Source: Bradyrhizobium campsiandrae
Lineage (GTDB): Bacteria > Pseudomonadota > Alphaproteobacteria > Rhizobiales > Xanthobacteraceae
Length of the DNA: 52,470 nt
Assembly: GCF_014529705.1 (NCBI RefSeq)
Contig: NZ_JAANIH010000062.1
Coordinates: 1-52,470, forward strand
Reading direction: 5' to 3'
Shown: positions 26,968 through 34,906 of the stretch, piece after piece
Layout: each line of letters starts with the position of its first letter
Numbering within the stretch: the stretch's first letter is position 1
Program-made: the position numbers and the translations under genes
Notes under the pieces: generated by a model
The model's input: the letters and a program-made list of their open reading frames with translations, nothing else
The model's database searches: none
What the model was told of the DNA's origin: nothing

Positions 26968-27609
26968 ATGACCCATTTCAGTAAGTCTTTTGGATTGAAA
27001 GCGATCACCCTTGTCGCCGCGCTGTCGCTGACGGCCGGCCTGGCTTTCGCCGGCGACACCAATGTCTCCAGCAGCCAGATCCTGGATGCGCTGAAACCCA
27101 AGCCGGTCACCCGCGGCCTGTCGGCCGGTCCGCAGGCCGATCCGACGGCGCAGGCCAAGGAGGCGACTTTCCTGAATACCGTGCGCAACCGGTCGACCCG
27201 CTCGCTCTCGATGGGCGAGCGCGAGCAGATCGCGGAGCTTGCGGCGACCAAGCCGAACATCGATCTGGAAATCCAGTTCGATTACAACTCGGCTGAGATC
27301 GCCAAGACCTCGGTGGCGTCTGTGCAGGCGCTCGGCAAGGCGTTGTCCGATCCGTCGCTGAAGGGCTCGACCTTCGTGGTCGCCGGCCACACCGATGCGA
27401 TCGGCACGGAAGAGTACAATCAGGGTCTTTCGGAGCGTCGCGCCGACACGATCAAGAAGTACCTGGTGCAGAATTACGGTCTGAGCAGCAACGATCTCGT
27501 CACCGTCGGCTATGGCAAGACCAAGCTCAAGGACACCGCCAACGGCGCCGACCCGATCAACCGCCGCGTCCAGGTCGTGAACATGGAAACCAAGACCGCG
27601 TCCAAATGA
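26968..27609 (+). CDS. OmpA-family outer-membrane/peptidoglycan-binding protein
   Basis: Exported OmpA C-domain protein, 213 residues. A signal peptide (about 1-28, ending GLAFAG) is followed by a polar linker and a C-terminal OmpA domain (about 95-210). The domain shows DLEIQFDYNSAEI, VVAGHTDAIGTEEYNQGLSERRA and VGYGKTKLKDTANGADPINRRVQV, the residues that bind diaminopimelate of peptidoglycan. It has no N-terminal barrel and no lipobox, so it is probably periplasmic and wall-bound. It is transcribed alone, with a CRP-like site upstream and a perfect hairpin after it. Confidence 0.9.
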   Translation: MTHFSKSFGLKAITLVAALSLTAGLAFAGDTNVSSSQILDALKPKPVTRGLSAGPQADPTAQAKEATFLNTVRNRSTRSLSMGEREQIAELAATKPNIDLEIQFDYNSAEIAKTSVASVQALGKALSDPSLKGSTFVVAGHTDAIGTEEYNQGLSERRADTIKKYLVQNYGLSSNDLVTVGYGKTKLKDTANGADPINRRVQVVNMETKTASK

Positions 27610-27638
27610 CTGGAGACGTGATCCGATGACGAGGAGAA

Positions 27639-27666
27639 GCCGCCTGCTGCCCGTGCAGCAGGCGGC
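27639..27666. terminator. Perfect 12-bp hairpin between convergent genes
   Basis: GCCGCCTGCTGC (27639-27650) pairs without mismatch with GCAGCAGGCGGC (27655-27666) around the loop CCGT. It lies between the OmpA-like stop and the kinase stop. There is no clear U-tract on either side, so it may act as a weak bidirectional terminator or as an mRNA 3-prime stabiliser. Confidence 0.65.
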
Positions 27667-27681
27667 ATTGATCGCGATCGC

Positions 27682-29625
27682 TCAAACCGGCATGGGCGCA
27701 GTGAGCGCATCGCGCACCAGTCGCGCAAGCTCGGCCTTGCGGTAAGGCTTTTCCAGAATCAGCGCGCCCTGCCGAACGTGGCCGTTCGCCGCCAGTGTTT
27801 CCAGGGCGTAGCCCGACGTCAGCAGCACGCGCAGCCCGGGCCTCTCCTTGCGCGCGAGGCCCGCGAGCTCCCAGCCGTTGACACCTCCCGGCATGACGAC
27901 GTCCGTGAACAGCAGGTCGACGTGCGGCGTTGCGGCGAGCACCTGCAAGGCCTCCTTGCCGTCGACGGCCGCGATCACCCTATAACCCAGGCTCTCCAGA
28001 CTCATGACCGCATAAGACCGAACGAACGGATCGTCCTCGACGACCAGCACGGTTTCAGAGCCGCTCTGTGGCACCTCCTTCTCCACCGCCAGCGGCACAT
28101 CCTGCATCGTCCCGAGCACGGCAGGAAGATAGATCCGCACGGTCGTGCCGAGACCCAGCTCGCTATAGATCGTGACATGGCCGTTGGATTGCTTGGCGAA
28201 GCCATAGACCATGCTGAGCCCGAGCCCACTGCCCTTGCCGACCTCCTTGGTGGTGAAGAAGGGCTCGAATGCTCGCTCCAGCACCCGCTTCGGCATGCCG
28301 GAACCAGTGTCGGTGACGGCGATCACGACATACTCGCCCGGCCCGACCTCGGGATGCACATTATGATCGCCTGCATCGACCGACGCATTCGCCGTCGAGA
28401 TGGTCAGGCGACCGCCTGAGGCCATCGCATCCTGCGCGTTCAGCGCGAGGTTAAGGATCGCCGCTTCGAGTTGCACCGGGTCTGCGAACGCATGCCGGAG
28501 CGCGCGATCGGCCTGGGTGGCGATCTCGATATCCTCGCGCAGCGTTCGCCGCAGCAGCTTGTGCATGGATTCGACGAGCCTGTCGCATTCGGTCTCGACC
28601 GGCCGCAGCAGCTGCTTGCGGCTGAAAGCGAGCAGGCGCTGGGTAAGTTCGGCGCCGCGCTCACCCGCGCTGCAGATCTCGTCGGCGAGGCGTTTCAGCT
28701 CGCCCCGCGGTATCAGCTGCTCGCTGAGATATTCGGCGTTGCCGACGATCACAGTGAGGAGATTGTTGAAATCGTGGGCGATACCGCCGGAGAGCTGCCC
28801 GACCGCCTCCATCTTTTGCGCCTGGATCAGCTGAGCTTCCGTGCGCTTGCGGTCGGTCAGATCGTGGATCATGCCGACGAAGATGGAGGAACCGTCCTGC
28901 TTGGCCTCGCCGACCGAAAGATCCATAGGAAAGGTCGTGCCGTCCTTGCGCTGGCCCAGCACCTCGCGGCCGATGCCGATGATCTTCCTGTCGCCGGTCT
29001 TGATGAAATTGTGGATGTAGCTGTCATGCCCGGATCGGTAGGGCTCGGGCATCAACGTCCGGACATTTTGTCCGAGCACCTCGTCCGCCTCGTATCTGAA
29101 CAGCTTCTCGCAGGCCGGATTGAATTTCAGAATGATGCCGTCGGAGTCGATCAGGATCACGCCGTCGACGGCGGTGTCGACCACCGCCCGCAGCCGTGCA
29201 GCACTCTCGCGCAGCTCGCGCTCGACCCGCTCGCGCTCGGTGAGATCGTGGATGATGCCGACGAAGATCGATTCGCCCGAGGCTTGCTTGGTCTCTCCGA
29301 CCGAAAGATGCATCAGAAAGGTCGAGCCGTCCTTGCGCTGCCCCACCACCTCACGGCCGATACCGATGATCTTACGCTCGCCGCTGACGTGGTAATTGTG
29401 GAGATATCCATCATGGGCGTTGCGGTAGGACGACGGCATCAAAAGCTTGACGTTTTGACCGATCACCTCGTCGGCGGAATAGCCGAACAGCTTCTCGCAG
29501 GCCGGGTTGAACATCAGAACGTCGCCGCGTGCGTCGATCAGGATCACCCCGTCGACCGCCGTGTCCACCACGGTTCGCAGCCAGTCCGCATTCGAATGGT
29601 CCGGCCTGACAATCGGCTGCCCCAT
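27682..29625 (-). CDS. Hybrid sensor histidine kinase with two FixL-like heme-PAS domains
   Basis: Soluble hybrid kinase of 647 residues with no membrane segment. PAS1 (about 12-130) and PAS2 (about 142-260) are near duplicates. Each has the FixL heme-pocket pattern H-D-x-Y ... I-I-G-I-G-R: H71 and R91 in PAS1, H200 and R220 in PAS2, the same 20-residue spacing as the proximal His and distal Arg of Bradyrhizobium FixL. The kinase core has the phospho-His H284 (GGIAHDFNNLL), an ATPase domain with DTGSGMP, FEPFFTTK and GSGLGLSMV, and a C-terminal receiver with D575 (LLFTDVVMP). An oxygen or other gas-sensing role is inferred. Start: ATG at 29625; GTG at 29631 has a better-placed GGAG. The frame open to 30141 is antisense to the next gene. 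Confidence 0.9.
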   Translation of the reverse strand: MGQPIVRPDHSNADWLRTVVDTAVDGVILIDARGDVLMFNPACEKLFGYSADEVIGQNVKLLMPSSYRNAHDGYLHNYHVSGERKIIGIGREVVGQRKDGSTFLMHLSVGETKQASGESIFVGIIHDLTERERVERELRESAARLRAVVDTAVDGVILIDSDGIILKFNPACEKLFRYEADEVLGQNVRTLMPEPYRSGHDSYIHNFIKTGDRKIIGIGREVLGQRKDGTTFPMDLSVGEAKQDGSSIFVGMIHDLTDRKRTEAQLIQAQKMEAVGQLSGGIAHDFNNLLTVIVGNAEYLSEQLIPRGELKRLADEICSAGERGAELTQRLLAFSRKQLLRPVETECDRLVESMHKLLRRTLREDIEIATQADRALRHAFADPVQLEAAILNLALNAQDAMASGGRLTISTANASVDAGDHNVHPEVGPGEYVVIAVTDTGSGMPKRVLERAFEPFFTTKEVGKGSGLGLSMVYGFAKQSNGHVTIYSELGLGTTVRIYLPAVLGTMQDVPLAVEKEVPQSGSETVLVVEDDPFVRSYAVMSLESLGYRVIAAVDGKEALQVLAATPHVDLLFTDVVMPGGVNGWELAGLARKERPGLRVLLTSGYALETLAANGHVRQGALILEKPYRKAELARLVRDALTAPMPV

Positions 29626-29726
29626 GTTCACGACCGCATCTCCGATTCCGACGACGGCGGTCAGTCCACACGCACCGATTGATTCCGGCAAGAGAATTCT
29701 ACCCAGCCTATGCACGCAAGCGTGCA

Positions 29727-31103
29727 CTAGATCCAGCTCTGAAACAGCATCAGCCGGTTGAACGTCTGCATCGACGTGCCGACGAAGGCCGCCGAAATCG
29801 GCAGCATCACCGCAAAGCCGATCGCGGCGAGACTGACATAGGCCCACAATGTCCAGCGCGGCAGTCGTTCTTTGCACAGCACATAGACGAGCGCGAGCGA
29901 GGCCGCCGTTGCGGCTGGCAAATAGTAATAGATGAAGCCCAGCGTGCGCGGCAGCAGCGCCCAGGCGAGCCACGGGCCGAGATAGAACGCCGCGATCAAG
30001 AATGCATCCCAGCGACGGGCGACAATGAAGTCGCGCAGCACCACGACGAGCGCCGGCAGCGCCGCCCACAGCACCAGTGGATTGCCGAGAAAGACGACCG
30101 CGGCGATGTTGTCGTCGCTGGTCTTTTCGAACAGGAACCACACCGGCCGCGCCAGCAGCGGCCAGGACGGCCAGGAGCTCATATAGGTGTGGCCCGCGAT
30201 GGCCGTGGTGGTGTTGTCGGCGAAGATCCGGCGCTGCGCCTCGATCAGCTCCGTCAGCGACAGACCGTAGAGCGGAACGAAGGCGGCGAGATAGGTCACG
30301 GCCGGCAACAGCGCGAAGCAGAGCCCGGCATGCTGCGCCCTGAAGGTCGGCCAGAGATCGGGCCGGTACCAGTCACCGGGCTTGGCGTCAGCAAACAGGA
30401 CGCGCCAGCCCTGCATCAGGCGGACCACCGCAACGATGACGATGCAGACACCGAGCGGAAACAGCCCGCTCCATTTGCAGGCGGCCGCGAGACCGAACAG
30501 GCTGCCGGCGAGCGCGAACAGCGCCTGCGGTCGCTCGCGTCGAAAGCCGTGCATGAAGGCGGCAATTGCAAGCAGACCGAGGCCGAGCGCAAAGATGTCG
30601 AGCATCGCGATGCGCGCCTGCACATAGAGCATCTGGTTGCCCCCCGCGATCAGCGCCGCCGCGATCGCAGACCTCTGCGATCCGAACAGCGCGAGGCCGC
30701 AGAGATAGATCGCGGCGATCGCGAGCGCACCGAACAGCGTCGCCGGATAGCGCCAACCAAACGCATTGTCGCCGAACGCTGCGATCGAAGCTGCGATCAG
30801 CTCCTTTGCCAGCGGCGGATGCATCGGATTGAGCATCGGCTGCGCCGCGGTGAGGCCCAGCATCTGCCGCGCCGCCGGCACATAATGCACCTCGTCGAAG
30901 ACGAATTTTTCCGGCGTCGCCAACCCGACCAGCAGCACCAGATGCGCCGCCAGGAAGATCGCGACAGCAGTCACTGCGCTTCGCGACAGCTTCGGAACCG
31001 CATGTGCCTGGTGCGACTGCTGTGAGACTATTTTGCGTGGCAAATCTGCGTCACCGCGAATAAAAAACAACTCAGCCGATCCATTGAACGCATTCTGCCG
31101 CAA
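29727..31103 (-). CDS. GT39-family protein mannosyltransferase-like glycosyltransferase
   Basis: Polytopic inner-membrane glycosyltransferase of the GT39/PMT type, up to 458 residues and about ten helices. The first periplasmic loop has the catalytic-acid motif FDEVHYVPAARQM, followed by MHPPLAKELIA, typical of dolichyl/polyprenyl-phosphate-mannose protein mannosyltransferases. These move a sugar from a lipid carrier to protein or glycan at the periplasmic face. The start is unclear: the full frame begins at a TTG (31103), and a GTG at 30974 would start just before the first helix. A sugar acceptor cannot be deduced, and the neighbouring exported proteins are possible targets only. Confidence 0.82.
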   Translation of the reverse strand: MRQNAFNGSAELFFIRGDADLPRKIVSQQSHQAHAVPKLSRSAVTAVAIFLAAHLVLLVGLATPEKFVFDEVHYVPAARQMLGLTAAQPMLNPMHPPLAKELIAASIAAFGDNAFGWRYPATLFGALAIAAIYLCGLALFGSQRSAIAAALIAGGNQMLYVQARIAMLDIFALGLGLLAIAAFMHGFRRERPQALFALAGSLFGLAAACKWSGLFPLGVCIVIVAVVRLMQGWRVLFADAKPGDWYRPDLWPTFRAQHAGLCFALLPAVTYLAAFVPLYGLSLTELIEAQRRIFADNTTTAIAGHTYMSSWPSWPLLARPVWFLFEKTSDDNIAAVVFLGNPLVLWAALPALVVVLRDFIVARRWDAFLIAAFYLGPWLAWALLPRTLGFIYYYLPAATAASLALVYVLCKERLPRWTLWAYVSLAAIGFAVMLPISAAFVGTSMQTFNRLMLFQSWI

Positions 31104-31204
31104 CTGTCACTAAGCTTACGCTCGTCCCGCGCCGCTTGTGGTTCTTCTGCCATAACACAAACCTGCGCGATCCGGTACGATCAGGGACCTCGATCGGCTA
31201 CGAA

Positions 31205-31906
31205 ATGAATTTACGTTTTCTGCTTTTCCCCGTCCTGCTGTCGCCCGCATTGTGCTCTGCGCCCTGTGCGCAGGCACAGACGCGCGTCGGCGAAGCCGTC
31301 CTGGTCCAGAACGAGGTGGTGCGCGTCGCCGCGACCACGACGCCGATCAATGTCGGCGACAGCATGCTGCGCGACGAGACGGTGCGCACCGGGGCCGACG
31401 GCGCGGCGCGCTTCGTGATGGCCGACAGCACCAATTTGTCGCTCGGGCCGAGCGCGACGCTGAAGCTCGACCGCACCGTCTTCAACGACGAGCGCAGCTA
31501 TCGCGACGTTGCGATCCGCATGGCCACCGGCGCCTTCCGCTTCGTGACCGGTCATTCGGAGAAGACCGCCTACAAGATCACGACGCCGCTCGCGACGATC
31601 GGCGTCCGCGGCACAATCCTCGACATCCTGTCGCAGCGCGGCCGCTCGGTCGTCGTGCTGCAGGAGGGAGCGGCCAGCGTCTGCACGCTGAACGCCCAGT
31701 GCATTCAGCTGACCCAGCCGGGCGACACCGCGGTCATCACCTCGACCGGCGGCAGGGTCTCCGTCACCAAGACCAACACCCCACCCTGGACGTTTGCCGC
31801 GAACTGCGCTGCGAACGCCGGGCTTTGCGCCGTGAATCAATATGCCGACGCCTCGCCGACCGTCACGCCCGCCGTCCATGACGACGGCATGCTGTGCGGG
31901 CGCTGA
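31205..31906 (+). CDS. Exported FecR-domain protein
   Basis: Exported protein of 233 residues with a signal peptide (about 1-25, ending APCAQAQ). The FecR-type beta domain covers about 30-150: GDSMLRDETVRTGADGAARFVMADSTNLSLGP, then YKITTPLATIGVRGTILDI. The C-terminal 85 residues contain five cysteines (VCTLNAQC, ANCAANAGLC, LCGR), which could be disulfide-bonded. It lacks the membrane anchor and cytoplasmic tail of the FecR sigma-factor regulators, so it is a structural or surface variant. The next gene, an outer-membrane barrel, begins two bases after its stop, so the two are surely co-translated. Confidence 0.85.
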   Translation: MNLRFLLFPVLLSPALCSAPCAQAQTRVGEAVLVQNEVVRVAATTTPINVGDSMLRDETVRTGADGAARFVMADSTNLSLGPSATLKLDRTVFNDERSYRDVAIRMATGAFRFVTGHSEKTAYKITTPLATIGVRGTILDILSQRGRSVVVLQEGAASVCTLNAQCIQLTQPGDTAVITSTGGRVSVTKTNTPPWTFAANCAANAGLCAVNQYADASPTVTPAVHDDGMLCGR

Positions 31907-31908
31907 CG

Positions 31909-33021
31909 ATGACGAAACCCGGATTCAAACGGCTCGTTCTGGCCGGCGCATTGGCCGCGATCGCGGCGTTTGCCCTCTTCACGCTCAACACTGGTTCGGC
32001 CGTGGCCGCCAGCTTCTGCGAGTCCGACTGCGGCGACCCGACTCCCTATCCCTCACCAAGTCCCTATCCGTCGCCGAGCCCGTCACCGACCCCAAACCCG
32101 AACCCGTCACCGAGCCCCACGCCGACAGGCTCCGATTCCAGCGGCAGCTCGGTCAGCGGCCTCGCGGGCCAGCGCTTCAACCAGATGATCACCAACCGGG
32201 TGCTCGGCACGGTGCTGCTTGGCGTCAACGAGCAGGTCAATTGCAGCGACTGCATCAGCGCGTTCGGCTCGGCCGGTTCGTTCTCGACCGGCATTCACGG
32301 CCGCAAGGAGCTGACGTCCAATCTGTCGCTGCTCGCCGGTCTTGCCTACACGCAATACAGCGAGGGCGGCTACCACGTCACCAGCGCCCCGATCGCCGCC
32401 TTCGCGCTGCGCTATGACTTCACCGATTGGGGCTCGTCGCGTCCGTTCTTCGACGTCGGCACGATCCTGACGCCGTGGGAGAAGGCGAGATACACCCGCA
32501 GCTACACCACCAGCCTTGGCCCGGTCAGCGTGACGAGTTCGGCCAACGCCGCGAACTACGCCGTCTACGGCCGCGCCGGCTGGATGAGCCGTCTGTCGCC
32601 GCGCGACGAGGTCGCGGCCTCGATCGAGATCTGGCAGCTCTGGCAGCGCGTGTCGGGCTATCAGGACAACATTGTCGCGTTCAATCCGTTCGACGCCTCG
32701 ATTGCTGACGGCACCGACCGCACCAGCCTGGTCAAGATCGGCGGCCAGTGGACCCATCTCTTCGCCGGCAACATCGAGACCAACATCAATGGCGGCTGGG
32801 TGCAGTCGTTCGCAAGCCACAGCGGCATCGTCGCCACCGTGACCGGCGATGGCATGGTGGTGCCGACCATGGGCAACCAGGGCTGGTTCGAATATGGCGG
32901 CCGCCTCGGCTTCCGCGTGCAGAAGGGCTGGGTCGTGGACCTCTTCGCCAACGGCACGTTGGGCCCGCAGCCGGTGGGCAACACCATCCACGGCGGCGTG
33001 GGGCTGAGGATCAATTATTAG
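31909..33021 (+). CDS. Outer-membrane beta-barrel protein with Pro-Ser linker
   Basis: Exported protein of 370 residues. A signal peptide (about 1-34) is followed by a Cys-containing segment (FCESDCGD), a repetitive P-x-P/S-P linker (about 40-75, with PSPYPSPSPSPTPNPNP) and a barrel of about 290 residues with alternating aromatic strands. The last strand is GGVGLRINY, with a terminal aromatic residue as recognised by the Bam machinery. It resembles the translocator part of autotransporters or an Omp25-like porin, but no passenger is visible. It is coupled to the FecR-domain gene. I infer a surface complex of the two. Confidence 0.8.
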   Translation: MTKPGFKRLVLAGALAAIAAFALFTLNTGSAVAASFCESDCGDPTPYPSPSPYPSPSPSPTPNPNPSPSPTPTGSDSSGSSVSGLAGQRFNQMITNRVLGTVLLGVNEQVNCSDCISAFGSAGSFSTGIHGRKELTSNLSLLAGLAYTQYSEGGYHVTSAPIAAFALRYDFTDWGSSRPFFDVGTILTPWEKARYTRSYTTSLGPVSVTSSANAANYAVYGRAGWMSRLSPRDEVAASIEIWQLWQRVSGYQDNIVAFNPFDASIADGTDRTSLVKIGGQWTHLFAGNIETNINGGWVQSFASHSGIVATVTGDGMVVPTMGNQGWFEYGGRLGFRVQKGWVVDLFANGTLGPQPVGNTIHGGVGLRINY

Positions 33022-33062
33022 AGCAGGATCCGAAAAGCGTGAAGCGGTTTTCCGAAAATCCT
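33022..33062. repeat. Dispersed hairpin repeat, type D
   Basis: CAGGATCCGAAAAGCG and its near complement CGGTTTTCCGAAAATCCTG fold into one hairpin (33024-33062). It matches a short repeat found throughout rhizobial genomes with the form GATCCGGAAAAGTG...TTTTCCG. It starts directly at the barrel-gene stop and may serve as its terminator. Confidence 0.7.
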
Positions 33063-33153
33063 GTAGGGTGGGCAAAACGCAAGCGTGCCCACCACCTCTA
33101 TCGTGGACAGATGGTGGGCACGGCGCTGCCGCACCTTTGCCCACCCTACGGCA
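33062..33153. repeat. Dispersed palindromic repeat, type C, copy 2
   Basis: The left arm at 33062-33094 (GTAGGGTGGGCAAAACGC, GTGCCCACCA) and right arm at 33112-33153 (TGGTGGGCACGGCG, TTTGCCCACCCTACGG) form a long inverted repeat. It is closely related to 21557-21649 and abuts the type D hairpin, so two repeat families have landed side by side between convergent genes. Confidence 0.8.
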
Positions 33154-33165
33154 CCCATGTTGACG

Positions 33166-33654
33166 TCACGCCGCCGACTTGCCCTCGAACGCCCGCCGCA
33201 GCACCTCAACATCCAGCTTCACCATTTTCATCATGGCCTGCATCGCCCGGGCGGCGGCGGCTTTGTCGGAGCTCGACAGGAAGTCGAACATCACCTTCGG
33301 CACCACCTGCCATGACACGCCGTAGCGGTCATAGATCCAGCCGCATTGCTGCTCCTTGCCGCCGTGGGCCAGGATCGCATTCCACACGCTATCGACCTGG
33401 GCCTGATCGTCGCAATGGATCATCAGCGACAGCGCATGGGTGTACTCAACCTTCATTCCGCCGTTGAGCGCGACAAGCGGCTGGCCGGCCACCGTGAACT
33501 CCACGACCAGAACCGAGCCCTCCTTGCCGGACGGGTTATCCGCAACGTTGCGCTGGATGTGCGTGATGTTCGAGTTAGGGACAAGCGAGACGTAGAACTT
33601 CGCAGCTTCCTCGGCATCGCCGTTGAACCACATGCAGGGCACAAGCTTGGACAT
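33166..33654 (-). CDS. VOC superfamily protein, PhnB-like
   Basis: Vicinal-oxygen-chelate fold protein of 162 residues in the PhnB / 3-demethylubiquinone-9-methyltransferase-like group. It shows KLVPCMWFNGDAEEAAKFYVSLVPNS at the N-terminus, then VEFTVAGQPLVALNGG and IYDRYGVSWQVVPKV. The group is often annotated by homology only; many members do not keep the metal ligands and have unknown roles. The start ATG at 33654 follows the gene at 33696 by 41 bases on the same strand, so the two VOC genes may be co-transcribed. Confidence 0.85.
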   Translation of the reverse strand: MSKLVPCMWFNGDAEEAAKFYVSLVPNSNITHIQRNVADNPSGKEGSVLVVEFTVAGQPLVALNGGMKVEYTHALSLMIHCDDQAQVDSVWNAILAHGGKEQQCGWIYDRYGVSWQVVPKVMFDFLSSSDKAAAARAMQAMMKMVKLDVEVLRRAFEGKSAA

Positions 33655-33695
33655 TTGGCGTTCTCCTCTTCGGGGTTTGACCTCTTGAATGTCGA

Positions 33696-34124
33696 TCAGG
33701 CGTTCGCCATGACGGGCTTTGGCGGCACTGCTGCCATATCCACCCAGTTCACACCCCACATGTGGCCATCTGGGTCCTCGAAACTGCGGCCATACATGAA
33801 GTCGTATTCGTCGATCGGGCTGGGATCGGCCATCCCGCCGGCGGCCTCGGCCTTGCCGACGATCTCGTCGACCTCGTTCCGGCTCTCGGCGGACAGGCAG
33901 AACAGCGCCTGGTTCGAGGTCTTGGCATCAGAGATGGGCTTCGGCGTGAACTGACGGAATTTATCGGGGGTCGTCAGCATCACGTAGATGGTCTCGGACA
34001 AGACCATGCAGCTCGCCGTGTCGTCGCTGAATTGCGGGTTCCTGGTCGCGCCGATCGCCTCGTAGAAGGCGGTCGCACGCCTCAGGTTGGTCACCGGCAG
34101 ATTGAGGAAGATCATCCTGGGCAT
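33696..34124 (-). CDS. VOC superfamily protein, glyoxalase/bleomycin-resistance type
   Basis: Short VOC-fold protein of 142 residues. It begins MPRMIFLNLPVTNLRRATAFYEAIG and has SFEDPDGHMWGVNWVDM near the end, where the E/D-P-D-G-H motif provides part of the metal site in active members. A role as lactoylglutathione lyase-like or fosfomycin/bleomycin-type protein is possible but not established. AAGGAG lies at proper distance before the ATG at 34124. It probably forms a unit with the PhnB-like gene downstream. Confidence 0.85.
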   Translation of the reverse strand: MPRMIFLNLPVTNLRRATAFYEAIGATRNPQFSDDTASCMVLSETIYVMLTTPDKFRQFTPKPISDAKTSNQALFCLSAESRNEVDEIVGKAEAAGGMADPSPIDEYDFMYGRSFEDPDGHMWGVNWVDMAAVPPKPVMANA

Positions 34125-34265
34125 CGAAAGCTCCTTGAGGGGGTTCCGCCCAAGGACGGATGGCTGGGCCGCCATCCGACACCGCTTCCGATTTTTTTCC
34201 GATTTTTTTTGCGTTTGCTCGCCGGGTTCTGTCACCCCGAACCCCGCACGGGGCTTCGGCGCGCC

Positions 34266-34778
34266 TTACTTCTTCTCGTTCGGATCGCGATGGACGGGGT
34301 CGATCCACAGCACGGTTTCGGGCTTCTCGACCGGCTCGATATCGAGATTGATCGCGACTGCCTCGCCGTCGCTGCGCACCAGCACGCATTCCAGTACCTC
34401 GTCCGGACTGGCATTGATCTCCTGATGAGGCACGTAGGGCGGCACGAAAATGAAGTCGCCCGGGCCGGCTTCGGCGGTGAATTGCAGGCTCTCGCCCCAG
34501 CGCATCCGCGCCTTGCCCTTCACCACGTAAATGACGCTTTCGAGATGGCCATGGTGATGCGCGCCGGTCTTGGCATCGGGCTTGATGCTGACGGTGCCGG
34601 CCCACAATTTCTGCGCGCCAACGCGGGCGAAATTGATCGCCGCCGCGCGATCCATGCCTGCCGTCGAGGGCACGTTGGTATCGAGCTGATTGCCGGGAAT
34701 GACGCGCACGCCGTCATGTTTCCAGCGACCGTCGTGATCGTGGTCATGGTGCGAATGAGAATGGTCATGGCCAGTCAT
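34266..34778 (-). CDS. Cupin-domain protein with His-rich N-terminus
   Basis: Single-domain cupin of 170 residues. The first 16 residues (MTGHDHSHSHHDHDHD) contain seven histidines, a likely Zn or Ni binding tail. Cupin motif 1 is visible as GAHHHGHLESVIYVVKGKARMRWG (ligands HH-x-H-x-E) and motif 2 as AGPGDFIFVPPYVPHQEINAS (ligand H in VPHQE), so the metal site looks complete. Cupins of this size act as small dioxygenases, isomerases or sensors; the substrate is not deducible. It lies upstream of the two VOC genes on the same strand after about 140 bases. Confidence 0.85.
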   Translation of the reverse strand: MTGHDHSHSHHDHDHDGRWKHDGVRVIPGNQLDTNVPSTAGMDRAAAINFARVGAQKLWAGTVSIKPDAKTGAHHHGHLESVIYVVKGKARMRWGESLQFTAEAGPGDFIFVPPYVPHQEINASPDEVLECVLVRSDGEAVAINLDIEPVEKPETVLWIDPVHRDPNEKK

Positions 34779-34850
34779 GAGGACTTGCTTTCTGTTGGTT
34801 CCGTGCGGGCGAACCTAACCAAAGGCGCGACACCAAGCCATACCAAAATC

Positions 34851-34875
34851 GGAACTCTCATAGTCGCCAGACGTT
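34851..34875 (+). promoter_or_regulatory. EcfG-type general-stress promoter of csbD gene
   Basis: GGAAC at 34851-34855, exactly 16 bases, then CGTT at 34872-34875. The csbD-type ATG lies 31 bases after the -10 element. This is the alphaproteobacterial EcfG consensus, and CsbD proteins are known general-stress proteins, so the match of promoter and product is convincing. Confidence 0.85.
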
Positions 34876-34906
34876 GTCATCGCGAGCAACCTGGAAGGAG
34901 AGTTTC

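Noticed and set aside
27669..27686. TTGATCGCGATCGCTCAA as a FixK/FNR box
   Set aside because: The spacing between half-sites is eight bases, not four, and it lies at the 3-prime end of the kinase gene.
28471..29682. Plus-strand frame opposite the kinase
   Set aside because: Shadow of the duplicated PAS domains; its apparent internal repeats only mirror the PAS duplication.
29626..30141. N-terminal extension of the hybrid kinase to 30141
   Set aside because: The extension is low-complexity Arg/Ala/Leu sequence antisense to the GT39 gene; PAS1 begins just after 29625.
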